The translations under genes and the position numbers were made by a program. Under the pieces are notes generated by a model that saw nothing but the letters and a program-made list of their open reading frames with translations, ran no database searches and was not told the DNA's origin. Of a stretch of 52,447 nt of DNA, positions 26,101 through 33,851 are shown piece by piece. Origin of the DNA: Oscillospiraceae bacterium (lineage in GTDB: Bacteria > Bacillota > Clostridia > Oscillospirales > Ruminococcaceae); assembly GCA_017555565.1 (NCBI GenBank), contig JAFZGF010000075.1, positions 1 through 52,447 of the forward strand, in the 5' to 3' direction. The first letter of the stretch is position 1; each line of letters begins with the position of its first letter.

Positions 26101-26585
26101 CACATCTGGTGACAGTTGAAAGTAAATACGACTATATGTCATCAGGATATGAAAAGGTGTACACTATTTCAGCAGAAACTATGAAGTCTATCCTTGATGC
26201 ACGTATCGGCACAGACCTTGACCTGGAAAAGGCAGGGGAATGGTTCTCGATTGTGGACTATACAGACGGCGGCTACGTGCGCCGAATGAGCATTGACGGT
26301 GTAACAACATATATTTCACAGTCAGGCAATGAAAGAAATATCACTGGCAACTGGTTTGCCACAGATATTCTTGCTGATGCAGGCTATGCTTTACGCAGCC
26401 ACGCATTTACCATCAGCTATGCTGACGGAAACTTTACAATTATTACAAAAGGCTATGGCCACGGTGTTGGTATGAGCCAGTGGGGCGCCCAGCTGTACGC
26501 ACAGAACGAAGGCTGGTCCTATGCACAGATTCTCCAGCACTATTACACAGGTGTAACTATAGCCAGATGTCCAAGACGGAAATAA
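23199..26585 (+). CDS. cinA: CinA - TM - degenerate sortase-like - SpoIID/LytB fusion protein
   Basis: The protein has 1128 residues in one uninterrupted frame. Residues 1-420 are a full CinA: a molybdopterin-binding-like domain (GTELLLGDIVNTN, TGGLGPTDDDLT) and a nicotinamide-nucleotide amidase domain (TAESCTGGGLSARITSVPGAS). A basic-cysteine stretch leads to one membrane helix (about 438-460). Residues 535-685 resemble a class B sortase without its His and Cys. A Ser-rich linker (751-831) and a Thr-Pro repeat (834-850) lead to a SpoIID/LytB domain (858-1124) with IVAIEMTSSW, the likely catalytic Glu, and YGHGVGMSQWGA. The TTG at 23199 is preferred over GTG 23190, which lies inside the AAGAGGTG site. 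An internal ATG at 24456 has only a weak, distant GAAGGTG, so a separate product is less likely. Confidence 0.85.
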   Translation: MRAEIICVGTELLLGDIVNTNAQYIAQRLSSLGISVYNQQVVGDNPDRLRQAAQLAKDRSDIVIYTGGLGPTDDDLTKQTVASVYNDTLEFNQKICDDIQGYFTTIGRTMTENNKKQAYVPVKGRFIENNYGTAPGIMFIDGEKMAVLMPGVPREMKPMMDNSVMPMLSKLVKGIIVSRYVRVIGVGESALEEKVAVLLGNDNPTAALYAKEGEVTIRLTAHAEDRVAANEMLDKLYSKLDSLIHNNIYGVDVDNIETVLVNKLIADKKTVATAESCTGGGLSARITSVPGASSVFSLGVCTYSDEQKQKVLGVNPEDLDIYTAVSSPVVTQMAQGIRARSGADYAIATTGYAGPGGGTPQEPVGTVYIAVATEDKTFVKKCSFSGDRARITHLACQNAFDLLRCVVYNLHCEGVRIIDMTENTYEPEDDQPKKKGGCLKFFLTSFLLVLVSIGIAAGYLWFKYDGNLQLPAIDLPAVTQNVTDKVTDFIQGILAKKPADVSALLSERQTQDFFSQGFEKQTVKMVADLHSQNQNMEGWLTFKNSKQEYPVFSSVNTLSDGMEIYAMPSGYIPDYKFISGFDADNMFDLTDINTVRLNSSFVLFDSQGYKEYQIFAVSTFSGRELEAMADIQDRQEYIVQIRARSLYDVDVVVKETAPMYALVQNLGDDRYIVAFSVESTANVFPSVDIKTLTLYSDWYMAEKGLTDEMAVDALLYAQEVFDRDNWNSLSLEELLATSHISAVTITSDMFNSSSKITSSSKVISSSKRQSSSVAGSSSQSVSSSKVISSVPQSSSAPASSSQVVSSTPVSSAVSSENIASSAVSSQQSSPSEEATPTPTPTPTPTPTPTPEITEEILTVTMNGQVVSGPASQILSQIVAIEMTSSWNVEALKAQAVAAHTYLEYQYNNGVAAPAVAGRTSPSQRVVNAVSQVSDLIMTVGGRAVYSPYFASCAGYTNPAGQTWGTHHSHLVTVESKYDYMSSGYEKVYTISAETMKSILDARIGTDLDLEKAGEWFSIVDYTDGGYVRRMSIDGVTTYISQSGNERNITGNWFATDILADAGYALRSHAFTISYADGNFTIITKGYGHGVGMSQWGAQLYAQNEGWSYAQILQHYYTGVTIARCPRRK
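25449..25749 (+). repeat. Low-complexity linker: Ser-rich block and Thr-Pro repeat
   Basis: Bases 25449-25692 encode a Ser/Val-rich linker built of SSSKVISS-like units. Bases 25698-25747 encode a run of Thr-Pro pairs in near-repeated ACTCCTACACC units. Both are flexible wall-spanning spacers in proteins anchored at the membrane. Confidence 0.8.
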
Positions 26586-26608
26586 ATTTTACAGTAAGGA
26601 ATGATTCA

Positions 26609-27646
26609 ATGAATTATATAGACCTGCGCTCTGACAGCGTAACCCAGCCTACCCAGGAAATGCGTGACGCTATGTACACAGCGCCTGTTGGAGACGATGT
26701 TTTTGGCGACGACCCTACAGTAAAAAATCTTGAACAGCTGTGTGCCCGCAAAGTAGGCAAGGAAGCCGGCCTTTTCGTGGCTTCCGGCACTATGGGTAAC
26801 CAGCTGGCAGTTATGACACATACAGCCCGTGGCGATGAAATCATTATTTCATCCGGCAGCCACATCGTAGTCCACGAAGTTGGTGCCGCCGCAGTTCTCG
26901 CAGGGGTAATGCTGAGAGTTGTGGAATGTAAAGACGATATTCTCACCCCTGAAATAATCGATAGAACAGTCCGCACAGGCGACGACAGTTTTATGGCACA
27001 CACCAGCCTGGTTTGTATGGAAAATGCCCTTACCAACGGCAAAGTAATGTCTCTGCAACAGATGAAAGATGTATACGAAACATCAAAAAAACACAATCTG
27101 CCAGTTCACCTTGACGGTGCCCGCCTTTTCAATGCCTCTGTTGCCCTGGGTGTTGACGCCAAGGAACTTACACAGTATTGCGACAGCGTTATGGTATGTC
27201 TTTCAAAAGGCCTTTGTGCACCTGTAGGCAGTGTGTTGTGCGGCAGCAAGGAGTTTATCGAAAAAGCACGCCGCAACCGTCAGCTTCTTGGAGGCGGTAT
27301 GCGCCAGGCAGGTTTTGTGGCCGCCTGCGGTATCATCGCTCTTGAAAAAATGGTGGACCGCCTGGCAGACGACCACGACAATGCAAAATATATGGCACAC
27401 CGCCTTAACAAAATTAAACGCGTTAATGTGCTTATGGACAATGTTGATGTAAATATGGTTTTCTTCAAACTGGATAAACCAAAAGAATTCATCTACTCTC
27501 TCCCAGGCAAAATGCTGGAGTACGGCATTAAAATGGCAGGTGAAGAGGGCGGTCTGCTAAGATTTGTCACAAACAATGATGTTTCCCGTGCAGATGTTGT
27601 CCGTGTGTGTGATGTATTTGAAAAAATACTTCTCGAAGACAATTAA
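26609..27646 (+). CDS. ltaE: Low-specificity L-threonine aldolase
   Basis: The protein has 345 residues, a PLP-dependent fold I aldolase that splits threonine or allo-threonine into glycine and acetaldehyde. The typical N-terminus is [19 protein letters not shown], followed by [12 protein letters not shown]. The PLP-binding lysine is in [27 protein letters not shown] is also conserved. The start is at 26609, with AAGGA eight bases before it. It follows the CinA/SpoIID fusion by 23 bp and ends at a strong terminator, so it may be the last gene of the 20.2-27.6 kb unit. Confidence 0.95.
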   Translation: MNYIDLRSDSVTQPTQEMRDAMYTAPVGDDVFGDDPTVKNLEQLCARKVGKEAGLFVASGTMGNQLAVMTHTARGDEIIISSGSHIVVHEVGAAAVLAGVMLRVVECKDDILTPEIIDRTVRTGDDSFMAHTSLVCMENALTNGKVMSLQQMKDVYETSKKHNLPVHLDGARLFNASVALGVDAKELTQYCDSVMVCLSKGLCAPVGSVLCGSKEFIEKARRNRQLLGGGMRQAGFVAACGIIALEKMVDRLADDHDNAKYMAHRLNKIKRVNVLMDNVDVNMVFFKLDKPKEFIYSLPGKMLEYGIKMAGEEGGLLRFVTNNDVSRADVVRVCDVFEKILLEDN

Positions 27647-27651
27647 AGATT

Positions 27652-27684
27652 AAAAGCAAGGTCTCTGACCTTGCTTTTTGTTTT
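27652..27684 (+). terminator. Terminator after threonine aldolase
   Basis: AAAAGCAAGGTC (27652-27663) pairs perfectly with GACCTTGCTTTT (27667-27678), loop TCT, followed by T-rich sequence. Confidence 0.93.
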
Positions 27685-27729
27685 GTTGTGAATAAAATAT
27701 TAACTTTTGTTAAACATTTCGGGATTCTG

Positions 27730-27758
27730 TTGACATTGTTGGTCTACAATGATAGACT
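27730..27758 (+). promoter_or_regulatory. Promoter of the BlaI-M56 operon
   Basis: TTGACA (27730-27735) and TAGACT (27753-27758) are 17 bp apart. The -10 box is part of the first BlaI-type operator, so repressor binding would block polymerase directly. Confidence 0.7.
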
Positions 27759-27789
27759 AAAATCAAAAGATAAGTCTACAACTATAGAC
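27742..27789. promoter_or_regulatory. Twin BlaI-type operators
   Basis: Two palindromes share the outer halves GTCTA and TAGAC around six bases: 27742-27757 (GTCTACAATGATAGAC) and 27774-27789 (GTCTACAACTATAGAC). Their centres are 32 bp apart, about three helical turns, so two repressor dimers would bind the same face. They resemble known TACA-x4-TGTA-related BlaI/MecI sites in position and style. Confidence 0.75.
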
Positions 27790-27806
27790 CGTGGAGGTTT
27801 ACATAT

Positions 27807-28166
27807 ATGAAAGATTACAAACTTGCCGAAAGTGAATATCGCTTTATGAAAATAGTGTGGGAAAACCAGCCTCTTACCAGCGCAAATCTTGTTAAATTGT
27901 GCGCCGAAAAACTGGGTTGGAAAAAAAGCACCACCTACACTGTTCTTAAACGTCTGGCTGAAAAAGAAATGGTAAAAAATGACAGTTCAAATATTATTCC
28001 ATTAGTTACGCAGAAAGAAGTTCAGTTATATGAATCAAATTCTGTTGTCAGCCGTTCTTTTGACGGCAGTCTGCCTGGTTTTATCGCCGCCTTTATGGAT
28101 GGAAAAAAACTGTCAAAGGAAGATGCTGACAGAATAAGAAAGATGATAGAAGAATTTGAAGAATAA
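27807..28166 (+). CDS. blaI: BlaI/MecI/CopY-family repressor
   Basis: The protein has 119 residues. The N-terminal winged helix reads LAESEYRFMKIVWENQPLTS and KKSTTYTVLKRLAEKEMV, close to the BlaI/MecI consensus. A short C-terminal dimerisation helix follows. In the founding systems the partner receptor triggers cleavage of this protein, which frees the promoter. The gene is preceded by a promoter carrying two matching operators and followed 40 bp later by the M56 receptor gene, the canonical pair. The symbol is used for the family; a link to beta-lactams is not shown. Confidence 0.93.
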   Translation: MKDYKLAESEYRFMKIVWENQPLTSANLVKLCAEKLGWKKSTTYTVLKRLAEKEMVKNDSSNIIPLVTQKEVQLYESNSVVSRSFDGSLPGFIAAFMDGKKLSKEDADRIRKMIEEFEE

Positions 28167-28206
28167 AGATTTTATCATAATTTAGTTTTATAAAGGAGAC
28201 AGAACT

Positions 28207-30096
28207 ATGACAGATTTGTTTATGTATGTTATATCCTTGTCTATAAAAGGCTGTGTGGTTATTCCGCTTATAATTCTGGTGCGCCTTTTAATCAGAAAAC
28301 AGCCTAAGATATATTCCTATGCACTGTGGTTTATGGTGTTTGCAGGCCTTGTGTTAAATATCAAAATAACCTTTGACAAAGGCAGTTTTTACTCGCCTGT
28401 ATCGGACTTGCACCAACGGGCTGACAGTCGGTATGCAGAGCTTATGGACGACTACGTTGGTGATGTGGATGTGCATTATTCTCACAAAATGGAATACTAT
28501 CAGGCGCTGGAGCGGGGAATACAACCTGTTTACGACTGGTCAGACGGATTTCGTTATGTTGTAACAGCAAAAGATACAATTTCACCTCCGCCAACTTTTG
28601 AAAATACCACTATGCCAAAACTGGCTAATATATGGGTGGCGGGCATATTGGTGGCTCTGTTTGTGCTGCTGAAAAATCTTGTCAGCTTTCACGCCAGACT
28701 ACAGTTTGCCCGAAAGGCCGAAAGCAATATTTATTTTGCAGACAATATAACATCACCTTTTGTATATGGTGTTCTGAAACCAAGGATTTATATCCCGTCT
28801 GCTATGGCTGATATGCCTCTCGACAGCATTATCCGTCACGAACAGACTCATATCCACCGCGGCGACCATATCGTAAAACCACTTGCCCTGGCAGTAGCTG
28901 TGTTGCATTGGTTTAATCCTTTGGTATGGTTGGCTTTCAGACTGATGTGCAGGGATATGGAGATGTCCTGCGATGAAGCTGTTATAAAAAACAGCACAGA
29001 CAAAAAAGAATACTCTCTGCGGTTGCTGAGTTGTGCTGTGGAAAAACACACAAGCCCTGCCCGGGCGGTGCTGTTTGGCGAAACAGATGCAGAAAGCAGA
29101 ATAAAAAATGTGCTTTCATACCGCAAACCTGCAAAAATTGTGTCACTGCTTCTGATTGCTGTGGTGGCCATCAGTGCCACAGCCTGTGTGGTGGAAGAAA
29201 AGGTAACAGAAAAAATACCTGGCAAAATCCCGCCAACTTTTTATGAACAGCTGGCAAAACTGAACTCGACAGAAGATGTGCAGTATAAGGAGAGAAATTT
29301 GGCTGAAAACATCAGAAAAGATTCTTTCAAAAGAGATGGATATATACCACCAGAAAATGTGCCCGAATATTATCAGCAGGGATTGGCTTATAATATTTCA
29401 AAAGGATATTATTCGGATGAACAGTTCAGTTTTTCATACGTGGATGGTGCGGACAGAAAGAATATGCACGTTTGTATATTTGATGGAACGACTACACTGA
29501 GCAAAAAAATTCCGGTTTCCGATAATGAGACTCTTATTGGTTATGCAGGCGGATACGAACCGTTAAATGAAAAAATAGCTTTTTTCTCGTATCTTACGAA
29601 GGATGCAGATTCAAATGTGTGGCTCAATATACAAAAAATTGATACAACACAAACTGAGTGGAATTATGAAATTGCCCGACATCAGCTGGATAAGGATAAT
29701 TACTTTATAATAAGAGGATTGCGTTTTCTTAATGAAAATGTTGGCTTTATGGGGCAAACAGACAATGTTTATCACAACGAGCCACAAGCCAACATAACTG
29801 TTGATGGTGGCAAAACCTGGTATAAGTTGGATTTTTCACTGCTTGCTGTACCAGATTATTTCTTCAGGTATAAGAGTTGCTGTATGACTATGATTGGTCA
29901 GCGAATAGAAATAAGATATTTTGTTGGTATTACAGAGAAGGCTATAGAAGATGATATGGTGGGCTCCTATGATGAAAAATATTGTATTGTAAGTGAAGAT
30001 GGTGGCCTTACCTGGACAGGCTATGCAAGAAAAAGAAGCGGTGAGGGTGGATATATAAAACTCACCGACACCATTCCTGTTCAGATTATCGAATAG
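28207..30096 (+). CDS. BlaR1-like M56 metallopeptidase receptor with Asp-box sensor domain
   Basis: The protein has 629 residues. Membrane helices near 5-25, 34-55, 135-160 and 310-330 bracket an M56 zinc peptidase domain with HEQTH at 211-215 and EMSCDEAVIKN, as in BlaR1/MecR1. The extracellular C-terminus (about 335-629) is not the penicillin-binding domain of BlaR1. It contains two Asp-box motifs, VDGGKTW (about 533) and EDGGLTW (about 598), which mark beta-propeller blades of sialidase/BNR proteins. The signal sensed is therefore unlikely to be a beta-lactam through a serine-acylation site. AAGGAGA precedes the ATG. Confidence 0.9.
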   Translation: MTDLFMYVISLSIKGCVVIPLIILVRLLIRKQPKIYSYALWFMVFAGLVLNIKITFDKGSFYSPVSDLHQRADSRYAELMDDYVGDVDVHYSHKMEYYQALERGIQPVYDWSDGFRYVVTAKDTISPPPTFENTTMPKLANIWVAGILVALFVLLKNLVSFHARLQFARKAESNIYFADNITSPFVYGVLKPRIYIPSAMADMPLDSIIRHEQTHIHRGDHIVKPLALAVAVLHWFNPLVWLAFRLMCRDMEMSCDEAVIKNSTDKKEYSLRLLSCAVEKHTSPARAVLFGETDAESRIKNVLSYRKPAKIVSLLLIAVVAISATACVVEEKVTEKIPGKIPPTFYEQLAKLNSTEDVQYKERNLAENIRKDSFKRDGYIPPENVPEYYQQGLAYNISKGYYSDEQFSFSYVDGADRKNMHVCIFDGTTTLSKKIPVSDNETLIGYAGGYEPLNEKIAFFSYLTKDADSNVWLNIQKIDTTQTEWNYEIARHQLDKDNYFIIRGLRFLNENVGFMGQTDNVYHNEPQANITVDGGKTWYKLDFSLLAVPDYFFRYKSCCMTMIGQRIEIRYFVGITEKAIEDDMVGSYDEKYCIVSEDGGLTWTGYARKRSGEGGYIKLTDTIPVQIIE

Positions 30097-30186
30097 CAAT
30101 TGTGAACACACCGTTACCGCAATATTGCCGTATTTTTAAAATTATTAAAGTTTGGTTAACATATGGTGAACTTTTGGTGAAAGCTA

Positions 30187-30214
30187 TTGCAAATCAAAAT
30201 TTTTACTGTAAAAT
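30187..30214 (+). promoter_or_regulatory. Possible promoter of the 22-residue peptide gene
   Basis: TTGCAA (30187-30192) and TAAAAT (30209-30214) are 16 bp apart, about 30 bp before the peptide start. Confidence 0.4.
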
Positions 30215-30246
30215 GAAGGCGAAATCAAAAAAAGGAGTGTATGTCT

Positions 30247-30315
30247 ATGACAATCAAAAGATTTGCCGCCCTGGGAATGTGTCTGTTTGTATTCGGGGTA
30301 ATGTTTATCCACTGA
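30247..30315 (+). CDS. 22-residue single-helix membrane microprotein
   Basis: An ATG with AGGAG nine bases upstream (30233-30237) opens a 22-codon frame ending at TGA 30313-30315. The peptide starts MTIKRFAALG and continues as one hydrophobic helix (GMCLFVFGVMFIH). An alternative ATG at 30241 adds two residues but sits only three bases from the ribosome binding site. A possible promoter lies before it and a terminator after it, so it looks like a complete small gene directly behind the BlaI/M56 operon. I do not recognise a family. Confidence 0.6.
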   Translation: MTIKRFAALGMCLFVFGVMFIH

Positions 30316-30363
30316 TGTCATAAACAGCACGCTTATATAATCCCTTCTAAAATATTTTCGAAC

Positions 30364-30399
30364 AAAAAGAAAACTGCATATATTGCAGTTTTTCTTTTT
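30364..30399 (+). terminator. Terminator behind the microprotein gene
   Basis: AAAACTGCA and TGCAGTTTT, with flanking A- and T-runs, pair across a TATAT loop (30364-30378 with 30384-30399). Confidence 0.85.
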
Positions 30400-30478
30400 A
30401 TTACAAATCTGTCATATTTATTGATAGTAAAATAATGCTGTGATAAAATACAGTCAATCAATGTTACGAGGTTATACA

Positions 30479-31300
30479 ATGGCAAGAAAACTTTTCTGTG
30501 AGATTTCACCCCTCACATATAAAATATCCACACAGAAAGAGATTTTAAAAAGAAACATTCAGGACAAAAGGGCAAAAGTAAATTTTGCCAACGAGAAATC
30601 AGCCAATTTACTGCCGGTTTCTGTCTACAGCCACAAATCTCTTATCCGTCGTAAGTTGGGGGATGTGGATATGACTTTGCAGAACAACAAAGCTGTAAAC
30701 CTTGCCATAGCTGCCCCGAAAGTGGACAAAATCATTATCCGTCCGGGCCAGGTTTTCTCTTTCTGGCATCTTGTTGGTGCAGTCAGTGAAAAGCAGGGGT
30801 ATAAAACCGGCCTTACCATAAAGGGCGGCAATCCGTCCAGCGATATTGGCGGCGGCATGTGTCAGTTTACCAATCTTATACACTGGCTTGTTCTCCATTC
30901 ACCGCTGACTATATGCGAACATCACCATCACGACGGTGTTGATTTGTTCCCGGATTTTGGCCGTGTAGTACCTTTCGGCACCGGCACAAGTATATTGTAT
31001 AATTACAAAGACTACCGTTTTGTGAATGAAACACCATATACTTTTCAGCTGGCTGTGTATACCGATGATGAATATCTTGTGGGCCATCTGCTGTGTTCAG
31101 ATAATCTGCCAAATACATACCACATCAAAGTCGAAGATGAATTTTTCTCCCGCGAAAATGGCACAGTATACCGCAACAACAAAATCTACCGCCACACCAT
31201 AGATGTGGTTACAGGCAATGTTATCGAAAAACAACTTATCAAAACCAACCACGCCAAAGTGATGTATGACACATCAAAACTTGAAATAAAAGAAATATAA
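30479..31300 (+). CDS. VanW-family protein
   Basis: The protein has 273 residues and no signal peptide. The VanW domain covers most of it: VDKIIIRPGQVFSFWHLVG, split here, then GYKTGLTIKGG, DIGGGMCQFTNLIHWLVLHS and ICEHHHHDGVD. The family is named after a gene in the vanB vancomycin cluster but its activity is unknown; no other van genes are here. The ATG at 30479 follows GAGG with an eight-base gap; the upstream in-frame ATG at 30440 has none. A strong terminator closes the gene, which stands alone. Confidence 0.9.
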   Translation: MARKLFCEISPLTYKISTQKEILKRNIQDKRAKVNFANEKSANLLPVSVYSHKSLIRRKLGDVDMTLQNNKAVNLAIAAPKVDKIIIRPGQVFSFWHLVGAVSEKQGYKTGLTIKGGNPSSDIGGGMCQFTNLIHWLVLHSPLTICEHHHHDGVDLFPDFGRVVPFGTGTSILYNYKDYRFVNETPYTFQLAVYTDDEYLVGHLLCSDNLPNTYHIKVEDEFFSRENGTVYRNNKIYRHTIDVVTGNVIEKQLIKTNHAKVMYDTSKLEIKEI

Positions 31301-31302
31301 AA

Positions 31303-31334
31303 AATCCCCCGCAGCTTAAACTGCGGGGGATTTT
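31303..31334 (+). terminator. Terminator after VanW gene (copy 1 of a duplicated hairpin)
   Basis: AATCCCCCGCAG (31303-31314) pairs with CTGCGGGGGATT (31321-31332), loop CTTAAA, then T. An identical hairpin including the loop occurs at 33852-33881. Confidence 0.93.
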
Positions 31335-31397
31335 ATAGACAATTATAATGTTTAATGTTAAAATATAAGTTAATTATTTTTTAAAAAGGTTATTGGT

Positions 31398-32804
31398 ATG
31401 GTTTTTTCATCATTAGTGTTTTTATTTTTCTTTTTACCTGCAGTATTACTTGCATACAATATTGCACCAGGCAGGGCTAAAAATTATGTTTTACTTGTAT
31501 TTAGCCTGTTTTTTTATGGATGGGGTGGTCCGTCATACCTTCTTCTTATGCTGGCGGTAATAGGTATAACTTATGTTACCGGTATGTTGATGAGTTATCT
31601 CCCGAAATATATGAAACTGTTTCTTGCAATAGGTGTTATTGCAAACCTGATGTTTCTGGGATATTTCAAATATTTTAACTTTGCAGTGTCCAATATTGGA
31701 AAAATACGGGGAATATTCAATATCACAGTACCGGCCTTTGATTATGTTGTATTGCCAATAGGTATCAGCTTTTACACATTCCAGGCTATCAGTTATCTTG
31801 GGGATTTGTGTTATGGCAGGATAAAAGTTCAGAAAAATCCGCTGTATCTTATGATGTATATAAGTTTTTTCCCACAGCTGATAGCAGGGCCTATAGTGCA
31901 ATATAACCATATCAGTGAAGAGATAGATAGAAGAACTGTTACACATATGGATTTTGCATATGGTGTAAGACGATTTGTAATTGGCTTGGGTAAAAAGGTA
32001 CTTATATCCAATGAAATGGCATGGGTTGTAGACCGTATTTTTTCTCAACCAGTGGAAAATATCAGCACTCCGTTGGCTTGGATAGCTATAATTGGCTATA
32101 CATTCCAGATTTATTATGACTTTTCGGGTTATTCTGATATGGCGATAGGACTTGGCAGAATGTTTGGTTTCCATTTCAGAGAAAACTTCAATTATCCATA
32201 CCTTTCTGCTTCTGTAAGAGAGTTCTGGCAGCGCTGGCACATCAGTCTATCTGACTGGTTCAGAGATTATGTGTACATCCCGCTGGGAGGCAACAGAAAG
32301 GGAAATATACGCACATACATAAATCTGTTTACAATATTCTTCCTTACAGGTATATGGCACGGTGCCAGCTGGCAATTCCTTGTTTGGGGTATATACTTTG
32401 GTGTGTTTATGGTTGCTGAGCGTGCATTTTTAGGCAAATGGCTGGCAAAACATAAAGTTACAGGACATATATATACGCTGTCTGTTGTTGTGATAGGATG
32501 GGTACTGTTCAGAGGTAATGGCTTATCCGGAGCGCTTACTTGGTTAAAACGAATGTTTTTATTTACAGCTGCCAATGGTGTTGTCAGTCCATCTGTATAC
32601 TTTGACAACAGATTTATTGTGGCATTATTTGCGGCAGTCTTGTTCAGTGGACCGTTGCAGACTTTCACAGGCTTGAATAAGAAATTGTTTGACGACAAAA
32701 AAACATATGCCTACGAATTGCCATTGCTTACAATTATTATGATAATGTGCATTTGTTTACTTGTGGGCAACACATACAATCCATTTATTTATTTCCAGTT
32801 TTAA
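31398..32804 (+). CDS. MBOAT-family membrane O-acyltransferase (AlgI/DltB-like)
   Basis: The protein has 468 residues with about eleven membrane helices, starting with VFLFFFLPAVLLAYN. MBOAT enzymes move acyl groups across the membrane to surface polymers. The family's central region FYDFSGYSDMAIGLGRMFG-like is seen as YYDFSGYSDMAIGLG, and REFWQRWHISLSDWFRDYVY follows. The catalytic histidine is in LTGIWHGASWQFLVWG. The next gene, nine bases downstream, encodes the extracellular partner. This two-gene module matches alginate acetylation AlgI with AlgJ/X; in Gram-positives the acceptor is more likely a wall or capsule polymer. Confidence 0.94.
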   Translation: MVFSSLVFLFFFLPAVLLAYNIAPGRAKNYVLLVFSLFFYGWGGPSYLLLMLAVIGITYVTGMLMSYLPKYMKLFLAIGVIANLMFLGYFKYFNFAVSNIGKIRGIFNITVPAFDYVVLPIGISFYTFQAISYLGDLCYGRIKVQKNPLYLMMYISFFPQLIAGPIVQYNHISEEIDRRTVTHMDFAYGVRRFVIGLGKKVLISNEMAWVVDRIFSQPVENISTPLAWIAIIGYTFQIYYDFSGYSDMAIGLGRMFGFHFRENFNYPYLSASVREFWQRWHISLSDWFRDYVYIPLGGNRKGNIRTYINLFTIFFLTGIWHGASWQFLVWGIYFGVFMVAERAFLGKWLAKHKVTGHIYTLSVVVIGWVLFRGNGLSGALTWLKRMFLFTAANGVVSPSVYFDNRFIVALFAAVLFSGPLQTFTGLNKKLFDDKKTYAYELPLLTIIMIMCICLLVGNTYNPFIYFQF

Positions 32805-32813
32805 GGAGAAAAA

Positions 32814-33845
32814 ATGTCAAGATTAATAAACATTGGCTTTTTATCAATTATTTTCTTTTTCTGCATATCCTTTCTTATGGGCGGGGGCGCAGAAGATATG
32901 TTTACTATAGAAAAGAGGGAACTCAGCCAATTACCCTCTCTTGAAAATTATACTCTGGAAGAAATGCCTCGGGCATATACAGAGTATATTTCTGACCATT
33001 TTCCATTGAGAAGAACAATTATGAAAACTGCAGCCGTAACCAGTTACAAACTTTTTGGTAATATCAGAAGTGATGCTGTTGTAATAGGTGAAAACAGATT
33101 CCTTTTTTTGAATACTATGGATAATACATCACCAAAAGCAGATTATCAGGGGACAAATCTCTTTTCTGAAGAACAGATGCAGAAGCTTGTCAACGATGCT
33201 GTTGCATTGAAAAAAGCGGCAGAAGACAGAGGTCAGCAGGTGGTGCTTATGATTGTTCCTAATAAAGAAGAAGTATACAGCAAATATCTGCCGGATTCTT
33301 ACAATAGAATTAACGAGATTACAAGACGTCAACAGTTTGTGAGTAAAATGACTGATACAGGTATAACTGTTGTTGATATAACAGATGAATTAAAATTGGC
33401 TTCATCAAAAGAAGATGATTTATATTTTCTTGCCGATACACACTGGACAGGGAAAGGTGCATATATAGGCGCATCTGTTCTGCTTGATGCACTTGGAATA
33501 AATCACATTCCATACAGTGAAAACAGTTTTGAAAAAGCAGAATATTATGAATCAGATATTGCCAATTTATGTCATCTTTATGATGAGTATACAGATACAA
33601 GAGATTATTCAGCTGAAAAAAATATCCGTAGTGAAAAATCAGATAAATCGATTATGTTCATGGGTGACTCTTTCCGATGGAGAATAGAGGAGTATCTGGA
33701 TGAATCTTTTGAAAAAGTCACTGTGCGGGCCAATCCTGCTTCTCAGGAACTAATTAAAGAAACAGATGCAGATATTCTGGTTATACAGGTAGTAGAAAGA
33801 AATCTTATGGGTATGCTCACACTTATTCCAAATGCTATATATTGA
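32814..33845 (+). CDS. DHHW-family (AlgJ/AlgX-like) extracellular protein
   Basis: The protein has 343 residues. An N-terminal signal anchor (about 5-24) is followed by an SGNH-hydrolase-like domain. The DHHW/AlgX features are visible: an early PFRR-type segment (DHFPLRRTIMK), the catalytic DTHWTGKGAYIG and the nucleophile serine in FMGDSFRWR. In the alginate model the MBOAT protein loads the acyl group and this partner transfers it to the polymer. AAGGAGA precedes the ATG. It is followed by the second copy of the terminator seen after vanW. Confidence 0.9.
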   Translation: MSRLINIGFLSIIFFFCISFLMGGGAEDMFTIEKRELSQLPSLENYTLEEMPRAYTEYISDHFPLRRTIMKTAAVTSYKLFGNIRSDAVVIGENRFLFLNTMDNTSPKADYQGTNLFSEEQMQKLVNDAVALKKAAEDRGQQVVLMIVPNKEEVYSKYLPDSYNRINEITRRQQFVSKMTDTGITVVDITDELKLASSKEDDLYFLADTHWTGKGAYIGASVLLDALGINHIPYSENSFEKAEYYESDIANLCHLYDEYTDTRDYSAEKNIRSEKSDKSIMFMGDSFRWRIEEYLDESFEKVTVRANPASQELIKETDADILVIQVVERNLMGMLTLIPNAIY

Positions 33846-33851
33846 TAAAAA

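Noticed and set aside
24456-26585. Separate SpoIID gene starting at the internal ATG 24456
   Set aside because: The only possible ribosome binding site (GAAGGTG) is about 14 bases away and no stop separates it from CinA. It remains the main alternative to the fusion and is noted there.
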